Source: Streptomyces sp. NRRL F-5630 (lineage in GTDB: Bacteria; Actinomycetota; Actinomycetes; Streptomycetales; Streptomycetaceae). From it: a DNA stretch of 64,000 bases. Shown piece by piece: positions 57,226 to 64,000 of this stretch. Each line of letters opens with the position of its first letter. Position 1 is the first letter of the stretch. A model generated the notes under the pieces. The model was given only the letters and a program-made list of their open reading frames with translations. It made no database searches and was not told the origin of the DNA. The stretch is from positions 1-64,000 of the forward strand of contig NZ_JOGO01000027.1 in assembly GCF_000719475.1 (NCBI RefSeq), written 5' to 3'. The position numbers and the translations under genes were made by a program.

Positions 57226-58019
57226 TGAGCGCGGGTGCCCTTGACCCGGCGGGTCTGCACGCCCTGGCGGCGCTCGGGGACACGAACGAGACGGTGATGA
57301 GCGGGGCCCTGCTGCTCGCCGTCCCGGTCGCGGTCGTCGGCGGACTCGTCTCCTTCTTCTCGCCGTGCGTGCTGCCGCTCGTACCGGGCTACCTGTCGTA
57401 CGTCACGGGGATCAGCGGCGTGGACATGGCCGAGAAGAAGCGCGGCCGGATGCTCGCGGGGGCCTCGCTCTTCGTGCTCGGGTTCAGCGCCGTGTTCGTC
57501 TCGACGGGCGCGCTCTTCGGCTACTTCGGGGAGAACCTCCAGGACCACAGGTCGCTCATCTCCCACCTGCTGGGCGTAGTGATGATCGTGCTGGGGCTCT
57601 TCTTCATGGGGCTCATGCCATGGGTCTCGCAACGCGAGTTCCGCTTCCACCTGCGCCCGACCGCCGGGCTCGTGAGCGCGCCGCTCCTCGGGGCGGCCTT
57701 CGGAGTGGGCTGGGCCCCCTGCGTGGGCCCCACGCTCACCTCGGCCATCGCGCTCTCGTACAACGAGGCCAGCGCGGGCCGCGGCGCTCTCATCACCTTC
57801 GCCTACTGCCTCGGCCTCGGCGTCCCCTTCGTCGTGGCCGCCCTCGTCTTCCGCAAGGCCCTCGGCGCCTTCTCCTGGGTCAAGCAGCACTATCACTGGG
57901 TGCTCCGGATCGGCGGCACGATGATGATCGTGACCGGTCTGCTCATGGTCACCGGCATCTGGGACTCCTGGATGCAGCACATGCAGACCTGGGTCTCGAA
58001 CTTCCAGACAGGGATCTGA
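57225..58019 (+). CDS. ccdA: Cytochrome c biogenesis transmembrane thiol transporter CcdA
   Basis: 264 aa with six to seven membrane segments. The redox Cys pair sits in SFFSPCVLPLVPGYLSYV and GVGWAPCVGPTL. It moves electrons from thioredoxin to ResA outside. ATG at 57225 has GGAG 5 nt upstream and overlaps the previous stop (TGATG); GTG at 57222 is possible. Confidence 0.94.
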   Translation: MSAGALDPAGLHALAALGDTNETVMSGALLLAVPVAVVGGLVSFFSPCVLPLVPGYLSYVTGISGVDMAEKKRGRMLAGASLFVLGFSAVFVSTGALFGYFGENLQDHRSLISHLLGVVMIVLGLFFMGLMPWVSQREFRFHLRPTAGLVSAPLLGAAFGVGWAPCVGPTLTSAIALSYNEASAGRGALITFAYCLGLGVPFVVAALVFRKALGAFSWVKQHYHWVLRIGGTMMIVTGLLMVTGIWDSWMQHMQTWVSNFQTGI

Positions 58020-58033
58020 GGAGACCTGAACCC

Positions 58034-60028
58034 ATGAGCACCACCTCGCACGACACCGACCCGCAGGCTCCCGCGCCCCCCGAGAGCGACCTCGACGCCG
58101 CCGGTGCCCAGCTCTCCACCGCCCCCGTCGAGCAGGCCGTTCCCGGCTCCTTCGGCGGGATGCGCAAGCCCGGCCCGCTGGGGTACCTGGCGTGGCTCGG
58201 CCGCGAGGTCACCGGGTGGGTGCGCTGGATGTGGCGCCAGCTCACCTCGATGCGCGTCGCGCTGATCCTGCTCTTCCTGCTCTCGCTCGGCGCCGTGCCC
58301 GGCTCGCTCATCCCGCAGCAGGGGACCGACGAGCTGAAGGTCGCCGAGTTCAGGCAGAACCACGACACGCTCGCGCAGGTCTACGAGAAGCTCGGCCTCT
58401 TCCACGTCTACAGCTCGGTGTGGTTCTCCGCGATCTACATCCTGCTCTTCGTCTCGCTCATCGGCTGCATCGTCCCGCGCACCTGGCAGTTCGTCGGCCA
58501 GCTCCGCGGCCGCCCGCCCCGCGCCCCGCGCCGCCTCGACCGGCTCCCCGCGTACGCGACCTGGCGCACGGAGGCGAGCCCGGAGCAGGTGCGGGACTGG
58601 GCGCGCGGCGCCCTGCGGCGGCGCCGCTTCCGTACGGACACGTACGCGGCGGAGAGCGGCGGCGCGGTCGTCACCGCCGAGAAGGGCTACCTGCGCGAGG
58701 CGGGGAACCTGGTCTTCCACGTCGCGCTGATCGTCATGCTCGTCGCCTTCGCGAGCGGCTCGCTCCTCAAGTACGAGGGCGGGAAGCTCATCGTCGAGGG
58801 CGACGGCTTCGCGAACACGAAGACGCAGTACGACGACTTCAAGAGCGGCAGCCTCTTCACCGACGACGACCTGGACAGGTTCAGCTTCACGCTGGACCGG
58901 TTCACGGGGACGTACGAGACGAGCGGCCCGCAGCGCGGCACGCCCCGCGTCTACCGCGCGGACGTCACGTACCAGAAGGGCGCGGACGGCGCGGAGCGGC
59001 ACAAGGCGATCGAGCCGAACCACCCGCTCGTCGTGGACGGCACGAAGGTCTTCCTCAACGGGCACGGCTACGCGCCGCAGTTCACCGTGCGCGACGGCAA
59101 GGGCAAGGTCGTCTACCGGGGCGCGGTGCCGATGCTGCCGCAGGACGGCATGGGCACGGCGACCGGCGTCGTGAAGGTCGCGGACGGCTACACGAACGCG
59201 AAGGGGAAGCGGGAGCAGCTCGGCTTCGAGGCCCGGTTCCTGCCGACGATCGACCGGACGACGATGACGTCCTCGTTCCCCGGCCTCCAGTACCCGGTGC
59301 TCGCGCTCAACGCGTGGCACGGGGACCTCGGCATCGACGGCGGCGTCCCGCAGAACGTCTACCAGCTCGACACCGCGAAGATGAAGCAGTTCAAGACCGC
59401 GGACGGGAAGATCTTCGCCAAGCAGCTCATGCCCGGCGAGACGATGAAGCTCCCGAACGGCGCCGGCTCGGTGACGTTCGAGAAGGACGTCAAGGAGTGG
59501 GCGAGCTTCCAGATCTCGCACCAGCCGGGCGGCGGGCTCGCCCTCGGCGGCGCGATCGCGGCGATCCTCGGCCTCGCGGGCTCGCTCTTCATCCAGCGCC
59601 GCCGCGTGTGGGCGCGCGCCACGAGGGGCGCCGACGGCGTGACCGTCGTGGAGTTCGCGGGTCTGGGCCGCAGCGAGTCGGCGAAGGTGCCGGAGGAGCT
59701 GGCGGCGCTCGTGGACGCGGTGCACGCGAAGGCGCCGGGCGTGGCGGCCACGGAGCGGGACGAGCCCGCGCCGGACGCCGAGGTGCCGGGCGACGAACTC
59801 GCGCCGGACGCCGAGGTGGCGGGCGGCGAACCCGCGCCGGACGCCGAAACCGCTCCCGTACCCGGCCAGAAGAACCCGAAGGCCCCGAAGAGCCCGAAGG
59901 ACCCGAAGGCCCCGAAGGACCCAGCACCGTCCCCCCGTACCCCCGCCGATCCCGCCCCATCGCACGCATCGCACAGTGACGAGACCGGTACCGATTCTCC
60001 CGCCGACGCCGAAGGGGCGCAGAAGTGA
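58034..60028 (+). CDS. resB: Cytochrome c biogenesis protein ResB (CcsA partner)
   Basis: 664 aa. Four membrane segments are expected: near the start (RVALILLFLLSLGAVPGSLIPQ), about 125-145 (VWFSAIYILLFVSLIGCIVPR), about 230-250 (NLVFHVALIVMLVAFASGSLL) and at about 500-520 (LALGGAIAAILGLAGSLFIQ), with a large exported loop between the last two. The tail of about 110 residues is acidic/Pro/Lys-rich with DAE and PKAPKD repeats. ResB and CcsB form the haem-delivery/ligation machine. ATG at 58034. Confidence 0.93.
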   Translation: MSTTSHDTDPQAPAPPESDLDAAGAQLSTAPVEQAVPGSFGGMRKPGPLGYLAWLGREVTGWVRWMWRQLTSMRVALILLFLLSLGAVPGSLIPQQGTDELKVAEFRQNHDTLAQVYEKLGLFHVYSSVWFSAIYILLFVSLIGCIVPRTWQFVGQLRGRPPRAPRRLDRLPAYATWRTEASPEQVRDWARGALRRRRFRTDTYAAESGGAVVTAEKGYLREAGNLVFHVALIVMLVAFASGSLLKYEGGKLIVEGDGFANTKTQYDDFKSGSLFTDDDLDRFSFTLDRFTGTYETSGPQRGTPRVYRADVTYQKGADGAERHKAIEPNHPLVVDGTKVFLNGHGYAPQFTVRDGKGKVVYRGAVPMLPQDGMGTATGVVKVADGYTNAKGKREQLGFEARFLPTIDRTTMTSSFPGLQYPVLALNAWHGDLGIDGGVPQNVYQLDTAKMKQFKTADGKIFAKQLMPGETMKLPNGAGSVTFEKDVKEWASFQISHQPGGGLALGGAIAAILGLAGSLFIQRRRVWARATRGADGVTVVEFAGLGRSESAKVPEELAALVDAVHAKAPGVAATERDEPAPDAEVPGDELAPDAEVAGGEPAPDAETAPVPGQKNPKAPKSPKDPKAPKDPAPSPRTPADPAPSHASHSDETGTDSPADAEGAQK

Positions 60029-61104
60029 ATCTCGCCGCCGGAACCAACGAGACCCTGGCGCACACCAGTAACGTCCTCATCTACTCGGCCATGGCCGTCT
60101 ACCTGCTCGCGTTCTTCGCGAGCATCCTGGAGTGGATCTTCGGCAGTCGCAGCAAGGTCGGCAGGACCGCGCAGGCGGTGGGCACCACGCGCACGGAGGC
60201 AGCGGCGCCCGCGGTCGCGGTCCGCAAGGGCGGCAGCACGGCCGTCCTGGAACGCCCGGAGGTCGTCACGCGCGCCGCTTCCGGCAGCCGTGACGTGCCG
60301 GACGGGCCCGGCGCGGCGGGCGGCAGCGAGAAGGGCGACATCTGGGGCCGCATCTCGGTCTCGTTCATCGTGCTCGCCTTCCTCATCCACGCGGGCGGCG
60401 TCCTCTCCCGGGCGCTCTCGGTGCGGCGCGCGCCGTGGGGCAACATGTACGAGTTCTCGATCACCTTCTCGGCCGTGGCCGTGGCGGTGTTCCTCGGGCT
60501 CATGCTCGCGAAGAAGAACGTGCGCTGGCTGACGCTGCCGCTGACCCTCACGGTGCTGCTCGACCTGGGCCTCGCGACGACGGTGCTCTACACGGCGAGC
60601 GACCAGCTCGTGCCCGCGCTGCACTCGTACTGGCTGTGGATCCACGTCTCGACGGCGATCTTCTGCGGCGCCGCGTTCTACGTCGCCGCAGTCGCGACGA
60701 TCCTCTACCTCTTCCGCGACCACTACGAGGCGAAGATCGCGGCGGGCGGCACGCCCGGCAAGTTCGCGCAGTCGGTCCTGTCGCGGCTGCCCGCCGCGGC
60801 CTCGCTCGACAAGTTCTCGTACCGCATCAACGCGGCGATCTTCCCGCTGTGGACCTTCACGATCATCGCGGGCGCCATCTGGGCGGGCGACGCGTGGGGC
60901 CGCTACTGGGGCTGGGACCCGAAGGAGACCTGGTCCTTCATCACCTGGGTCGCCTACGCGATGTACCTGCACGCGCGCGCGACGGCGGGCTGGAAGGGCC
61001 GCAAGGCCGCCTACCTGGCGCTGCTCGCCTTCGCCTGCTGGCTCTTCAACTACTACGGGGTCAACATCTTCGTGACGGGCAAGCACTCGTACGCGGGGGT
61101 GTGA
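60025..61104 (+). CDS. ccsB: Cytochrome c synthase subunit CcsB (ResC/CcsA family)
   Basis: 359 aa, about eight membrane segments. The tryptophan-rich haem motif is WGRYWGWDPKETWSF at about 292-306, and conserved His residues lie in SYWLWIHVSTAIF and FLIHAGGVL. A soluble insert at about 40-105 is variable. It binds haem and joins it to apocytochrome c with ResB. GTG at 60025 overlaps the resB stop by 4 nt. Confidence 0.95.
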   Translation: MNLAAGTNETLAHTSNVLIYSAMAVYLLAFFASILEWIFGSRSKVGRTAQAVGTTRTEAAAPAVAVRKGGSTAVLERPEVVTRAASGSRDVPDGPGAAGGSEKGDIWGRISVSFIVLAFLIHAGGVLSRALSVRRAPWGNMYEFSITFSAVAVAVFLGLMLAKKNVRWLTLPLTLTVLLDLGLATTVLYTASDQLVPALHSYWLWIHVSTAIFCGAAFYVAAVATILYLFRDHYEAKIAAGGTPGKFAQSVLSRLPAAASLDKFSYRINAAIFPLWTFTIIAGAIWAGDAWGRYWGWDPKETWSFITWVAYAMYLHARATAGWKGRKAAYLALLAFACWLFNYYGVNIFVTGKHSYAGV

Positions 61105-61112
61105 GCCCCCTT

Positions 61113-61161
61113 CCCGTCCGCCCGCCGCCGGTACGAGGTATACGGCGGCGGGCGGAACGGG
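61113..61161 (+). terminator. Hairpin terminator of the ccs operon
   Basis: CCCGTCCGCCCGCCGCC and GGCGGCGGGCGGAACGGG pair with one bulge, 9 nt after the ccsB stop. Stable stem without a T run. Confidence 0.7.
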
Positions 61162-61389
61162 GACGCTTCGGCGGCGCGGCGGGCGGCCAGGCTCCTGGCG
61201 CGGCACCGCTGCGTCGAGGAGCCCGGCCGCGTCGGCTTCGGTGGCCTCCCCACCTCGTGCCGGGTCTCTTTCCACCGCGCGAAGCCCGGACCCCCGAGGG
61301 GCAGCCGTGGTCCAGATGGAACCGCTCAACCGACCGGGCCGTCGTGCTTGCGGTTCGGGTCGAGTGCCCCGGTCGTCCTGCAAGGCAGC

Positions 61390-62199
61390 TCAGGGGCGGG
61401 TACCCCAGGCGAGCAGATGCGATCCGCCCGCGGTGAGGGCCGGGTAACCATCGGCCATACGGGCGGCGGCGAGGACGGAAGCGAAGAGCGGCGACCTGGT
61501 CACGGACTCCCCTGTGTGCCGCTCGACGGCCTTGAGCATCCCCCAGGCGGGCCCTTCGACCCCGCGCACCTCGACACCCGCGAACCCGGCGGCGGCCACC
61601 TCCTCCGCGAGCCCGGCCGCCGTGTGGAAGTAAGCCTCCGTGAACCCGCCCCGCCCGTCGTGCACCCCGGTCGCGAGAATGCGCCCCACGCTCTCCTGGA
61701 GCCGCGCTTGGTCGAGGTGTGCGAGCGCGGCGTGCTCGAAGAGCGAGGCGTACCGGTTGATCCCGGCGGCGGCGACGAGCCCCCCGGGCCGCACGACGCG
61801 GAACGCCTCGGCGAGTGCAAGGGCCCGGTCCTCGGCGCGGGGCAGATGGTAGAGCGGCCCGAGCAGGAGCACGGCGTCGTACGAGCCGTCTTCGGCGCTC
61901 AGCGCCCGAGCGTCTCCCACCCCGGCGGGGATACCGCCGGCGCGCGCCGCCTCGACGTGCCGCTCGACCGGATCGATGACGCGTACGTCATGCCCCTCCT
62001 CGCCGAGCCACCGCGCGTGGACCCCTGTTCCGCCCCCGACATCGAGCACTTTGGCGGAGGAGGGCAGCAACGGCCCCAGCAACTCCCGCGTCCGCAGCAG
62101 TTCCAGGGCGCCGTCCGCGGAGGAGGTGAGCCGCTGGGACTCGTCGATGGTGGAGGTGTAGAAGGTGAGGACGGCGGAGGAGACGGCGGGAACGGACAT
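61390..62199 (-). CDS. SAM-dependent methyltransferase
   Basis: 269 aa, class I Rossmann methyltransferase. Motif I is VLDVGGGTGVHARWL at about 51-65; motif II region ends VIDPVERHVE, motif IV is SYDAVLLLGPLYHLP and EAFRVVRPGGLVAAAGIN is the post-I region. Substrate unknown. ATG at 62199 with AGGAG 6 nt upstream. Divergent from a GntR regulator whose operator region lies between. Confidence 0.9.
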   Translation of the reverse strand: MSVPAVSSAVLTFYTSTIDESQRLTSSADGALELLRTRELLGPLLPSSAKVLDVGGGTGVHARWLGEEGHDVRVIDPVERHVEAARAGGIPAGVGDARALSAEDGSYDAVLLLGPLYHLPRAEDRALALAEAFRVVRPGGLVAAAGINRYASLFEHAALAHLDQARLQESVGRILATGVHDGRGGFTEAYFHTAAGLAEEVAAAGFAGVEVRGVEGPAWGMLKAVERHTGESVTRSPLFASVLAAARMADGYPALTAGGSHLLAWGTRP

Positions 62200-62228
62200 G
62201 TGGCTCTCCTGGCGGGGGTGGAGCTGCT

Positions 62229-62251
62229 CAGTGCCCAGGTGCCGGGCACTG
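62229..62251. promoter_or_regulatory. Inverted repeat between the methyltransferase and GntR genes
   Basis: CAGTGCCC and GGGCACTG are perfect 8-bp arms with a 7-nt spacer, 30 bp before the methyltransferase start. Further right, GTCAACC occurs twice (62272 and 62285), the second merging with an ACCGGTCCAC that also occurs after the gntR gene. Confidence 0.5.
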
Positions 62252-62313
62252 CATAGTGGGTAGGCGCTAAGGTCAACCTAGCCAGTCAACCGGTCCACTC
62301 ACCAGGAGGCGTC

Positions 62314-63036
62314 GTGCCGCTTCTCAAGTACGAGCAGATCGCCGAGTCGCTGCGGGCGCGGATCACCGAGGGGGAGTTCGGGCCCGGTGAGCTGCTGCCC
62401 TCGGGACGCGAGCTGGCGGAGGAGTGGGGCGTCTCGCGGGCGACTGTCGTGAAAGCGATGGACGTGCTGCGCAATGACGGTGTCGTCGTCGCTCGCCAGG
62501 GTTCCGGCTTCGCCGTCGTCGAGCGGCCACTCGCGCGACCGGCGGGGCGCAGGAGGCCGGACGGGACGCGGATCGCGAGCGCCGCCGCGTACCGCCTGCT
62601 CGGAAACCCGGTGCAAGAGGTGCCGCCCTCGCGCGTGGCCACGGCGCTCGACCTCACGGACGGCGAACACGCGCTCCGCCGCACCCGTCTCATGCTCCTC
62701 GACGACGGCAGCCCCGCATCGCTTGTGGATGCCTGGTTCCCGCCGTCCGTCTCGTCCCGCTGCCCGAGGCTCGTGGCCCCCGAACCGCTCGCCGAGGGCA
62801 CGACCCGCTACGTGGCGCGTCGCACGGGGCGCGCACCCGCCGCGGGGACCGACCTGACCACGGCCCGTCTCGCCACGGAAGCCGAGGCGGAAGTCCTGGG
62901 ACTGGAACTCCCCGCGGCTGTCGTCGTAGTGCTCCACAGTGCGCGGGACGAGGCGGGTGCGGCACTGGTGTGCGAAGTCGGTGTGACCCCGGCCGAGTTG
63001 TGGGAGGACGAGGTGGACTACCCGATGGGGTCGTAA
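62314..63036 (+). CDS. GntR/HutC-family transcriptional regulator
   Basis: 240 aa. Winged HTH at 1-70 (YEQIAESLRARITEGEFGPGELLPSGRELAEEWGVSRATVVKAMDVLRNDG). The C-terminal UTRA-type ligand domain runs from about 90-235. GTG at 62314 has AGGAGG upstream. Shared ACCGGTCCAC motifs before and after the gene suggest it controls itself and its right neighbour. Ligand unknown. Confidence 0.9.
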   Translation: MPLLKYEQIAESLRARITEGEFGPGELLPSGRELAEEWGVSRATVVKAMDVLRNDGVVVARQGSGFAVVERPLARPAGRRRPDGTRIASAAAYRLLGNPVQEVPPSRVATALDLTDGEHALRRTRLMLLDDGSPASLVDAWFPPSVSSRCPRLVAPEPLAEGTTRYVARRTGRAPAAGTDLTTARLATEAEAEVLGLELPAAVVVVLHSARDEAGAALVCEVGVTPAELWEDEVDYPMGS

Positions 63037-63051
63037 TCTACGGAAGTGATT

Positions 63052-63077
63052 GACTGGACCGGTCCACCGGTTCAGTC
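63052..63077 (+). promoter_or_regulatory. 26-bp inverted-repeat operator, likely GntR site
   Basis: Arms GACTGGACCGGT (63052-63063) and ACCGGTTCAGTC (63066-63077) are 12 bp with one mismatch around CC. Inside is a perfect 12-bp palindrome TGGACCGGTCCA at 63055-63066. It starts 16 nt past the gntR stop and ends 9 nt before the next gene, so it overlaps that gene's promoter or ribosome-binding site. Confidence 0.7.
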
Positions 63078-63085
63078 TGGGCGGT

Positions 63086-63427
63086 ATGACTGACGCGGAA
63101 AACATCCGGCAGCCGTACCCCCGTCTGCTGCCCTGGACCGGAACCGACGGCAAGGACTGCTGGCTGAGCAGCGACGGACACGGACGCGTGGCACGAGTGG
63201 CCGACCAGGTGGAATCGATGCTCCTCGGCATGGGAGCCGAAGTGCTCTCGTACGCGCGGCCCTTGCTGGAGGACCCAGCGACCGAAGAGACCGAACTTCG
63301 CTTCGCGGGCCGGCGCCTCTCCGAGTGTCTGACCGACGCGCTGCGCGTGGCGCGGAGCAGGGGGTTGCGGCTCGGGGCGGATGGCCCTGATGAGCCGCGT
63401 CACGACCCGGATTGGCTCCTGCCGTGA
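63086..63427 (+). CDS. Small conserved hypothetical protein
   Basis: 113 aa from ATG at 63086: MTDAENIRQPYPRLLPWTG, GKDCWLSSDGHGRVARVADQVES, then LTDALRVARSRGLRLG. No membrane segment. Such genes are common beside GntR/UTRA regulators in Streptomyces as I recall. Function unknown. Directly follows the inverted-repeat operator. Confidence 0.68.
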   Translation: MTDAENIRQPYPRLLPWTGTDGKDCWLSSDGHGRVARVADQVESMLLGMGAEVLSYARPLLEDPATEETELRFAGRRLSECLTDALRVARSRGLRLGADGPDEPRHDPDWLLP

Positions 63428-63449
63428 CCCGCCGTCGACTGAGCGCGCC

Positions 63450-63905
63450 TCACTCCTCGCCGATGTCCTCGTTCCACAGCTCCGGGTACGTCTCGATGAA
63501 CTCCGCCATCAGCGCGACGCACTCCGGGTCCGTCAGGCGGATGATCTCGACGCCCTGTTCCTCCAGCCAGTCCTCGCCGCCCTTGAACGTCGTGGACTCG
63601 CCGATCACCACGCGCGTGATGCCGAACTGCTTGATCAGGCCCGAGCAGTACCAGCACGGCGAGAGGGTCGTGACCATCGTCGTGCCGCGGTACGTGCGCC
63701 GGCGGCCCGCCTTGCGGAAGGCGTCCGTCTCGCCGTGCGAGGACGGGTCGGCGTCCTGGACGCGGCGGTTGTGGCCGCGGCCGAGGAGGGTGCCGTCGGC
63801 GCCGTAGAGGGCCGCGCCGATCGGGACGCCGCCCTCGGAGAGACCCTGGCGGGCCTCCTCGATCGCGGGGCGCAGCCACTCCCGGGCCTGTTCGGTGGTG
63901 AGCAT
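63450..63905 (-). CDS. Cytosine-deaminase-like nucleoside/base deaminase
   Basis: 151 aa, zinc deaminase fold. The metal and proton-relay motifs are SSHGETDAF (HxE) and LSPCWYCSGLI (PCxxC). The HGE form, GGVPIGAALYG and the C-terminal WNEDIGEE resemble fungal-type cytosine deaminase FCY1. It probably deaminates cytosine or a related base. ATG at 63905 overlaps the stop of the upstream gene (TGATG). Confidence 0.9.
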   Translation of the reverse strand: MLTTEQAREWLRPAIEEARQGLSEGGVPIGAALYGADGTLLGRGHNRRVQDADPSSHGETDAFRKAGRRRTYRGTTMVTTLSPCWYCSGLIKQFGITRVVIGESTTFKGGEDWLEEQGVEIIRLTDPECVALMAEFIETYPELWNEDIGEE

Positions 63906-64000
63906 CAGGACTCCTTCGGGGTTCGGGCCGACAGCGCGTGGAGCAGGGCGCTCACCGCGAAGCCGGCCGGGCAGGTGCGGGCGCCGAGGTCCGGCCGGTG
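63905..64000 (-). CDS. 3' end of an unidentified gene
   Basis: The last 31 codons run into the window edge: the frame reads PAGFAVSALLHALSARTPKES then a TGA that overlaps the deaminase start. The tight coupling indicates a shared operon, possibly with a pyrimidine-related protein. Too short to identify. Confidence 0.6.
   Translation of the reverse strand, partial: HRPDLGARTCPAGFAVSALLHALSARTPKES

Overview
The window is high-GC DNA from a Streptomyces chromosome. The diagnostic content is the developmental sigma factor BldN with its anti-sigma RsbN, the rex-hemACDB operon with a Rex operator, the 32-residue ribosomal protein bS22, a two-domain geosmin synthase and a cytochrome c maturation (System II) operon. 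It starts inside a 5S rRNA, so an rRNA operon ends here. No insertion sequence, phage, CRISPR array or tRNA was recognised. Start codons were chosen from ribosome-binding sites, family length and overlap with neighbours. Statements about families and about gene order in other Streptomyces come from memory, not from a search.

Layout. 1-3.2 kb: end of 5S rRNA and its terminator, a HAD phosphatase, an MFS carrier and an AcuC-like deacetylase. 3.9-11 kb: a small HTH protein, bS22, an epimerase-like protein, an acyltransferase, rsbN and bldN (minus strand, with a BldN-like promoter before rsbN), a HAD-IB phosphatase and a glutaredoxin-like protein. 11-17 kb: rex-hemA-hemC-hemD-hemB, mostly translationally coupled, ending in a hairpin. 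17-24 kb: a GNAT, a secreted GH127-like glycosidase with three lectin-type repeats, a carbonic anhydrase/SulP transporter operon and two proteins of unknown role. 24-30 kb: a kinase-fold protein, a sirtuin, DinB and VOC proteins, a cupin/zinc-ribbon protein, and a TetR/MFS pair with two operator-like inverted repeats.

30-34 kb is the most interesting part. A geosmin synthase with an unusual 110-residue Ala/Gly/Pro-rich C-terminal tail is divergent from a cyclic-nucleotide-domain protein that I assign to the family 2B encapsulin shell proteins. The two share one 387-bp promoter region carrying a 14-bp perfect palindrome. Family 2B encapsulins are known to enclose 2-methylisoborneol synthase, so this pair suggests a geosmin-producing nanocompartment.

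34-50 kb: lipoproteins, a membrane-anchored XRE protein, an aminotransferase, divergent argS and class I lysS, a DUF2637 membrane protein, two DUF3558 lipoproteins, RtcB RNA ligase, an SDR, YnfA and a GNAT. 50-54 kb: an LLM flavin oxidoreductase with its FMN reductase, a cupin, a Uma2 nuclease-like protein and a conserved hypothetical. 54-61 kb: hemL, a histidine phosphatase, a TlpA/ResA-like thioredoxin, ccdA, resB and ccsB, which together link haem supply to cytochrome c assembly. 61-64 kb: a methyltransferase, a GntR regulator between inverted-repeat operators, a small hypothetical, a cytosine-deaminase-like enzyme and the end of an unidentified gene.
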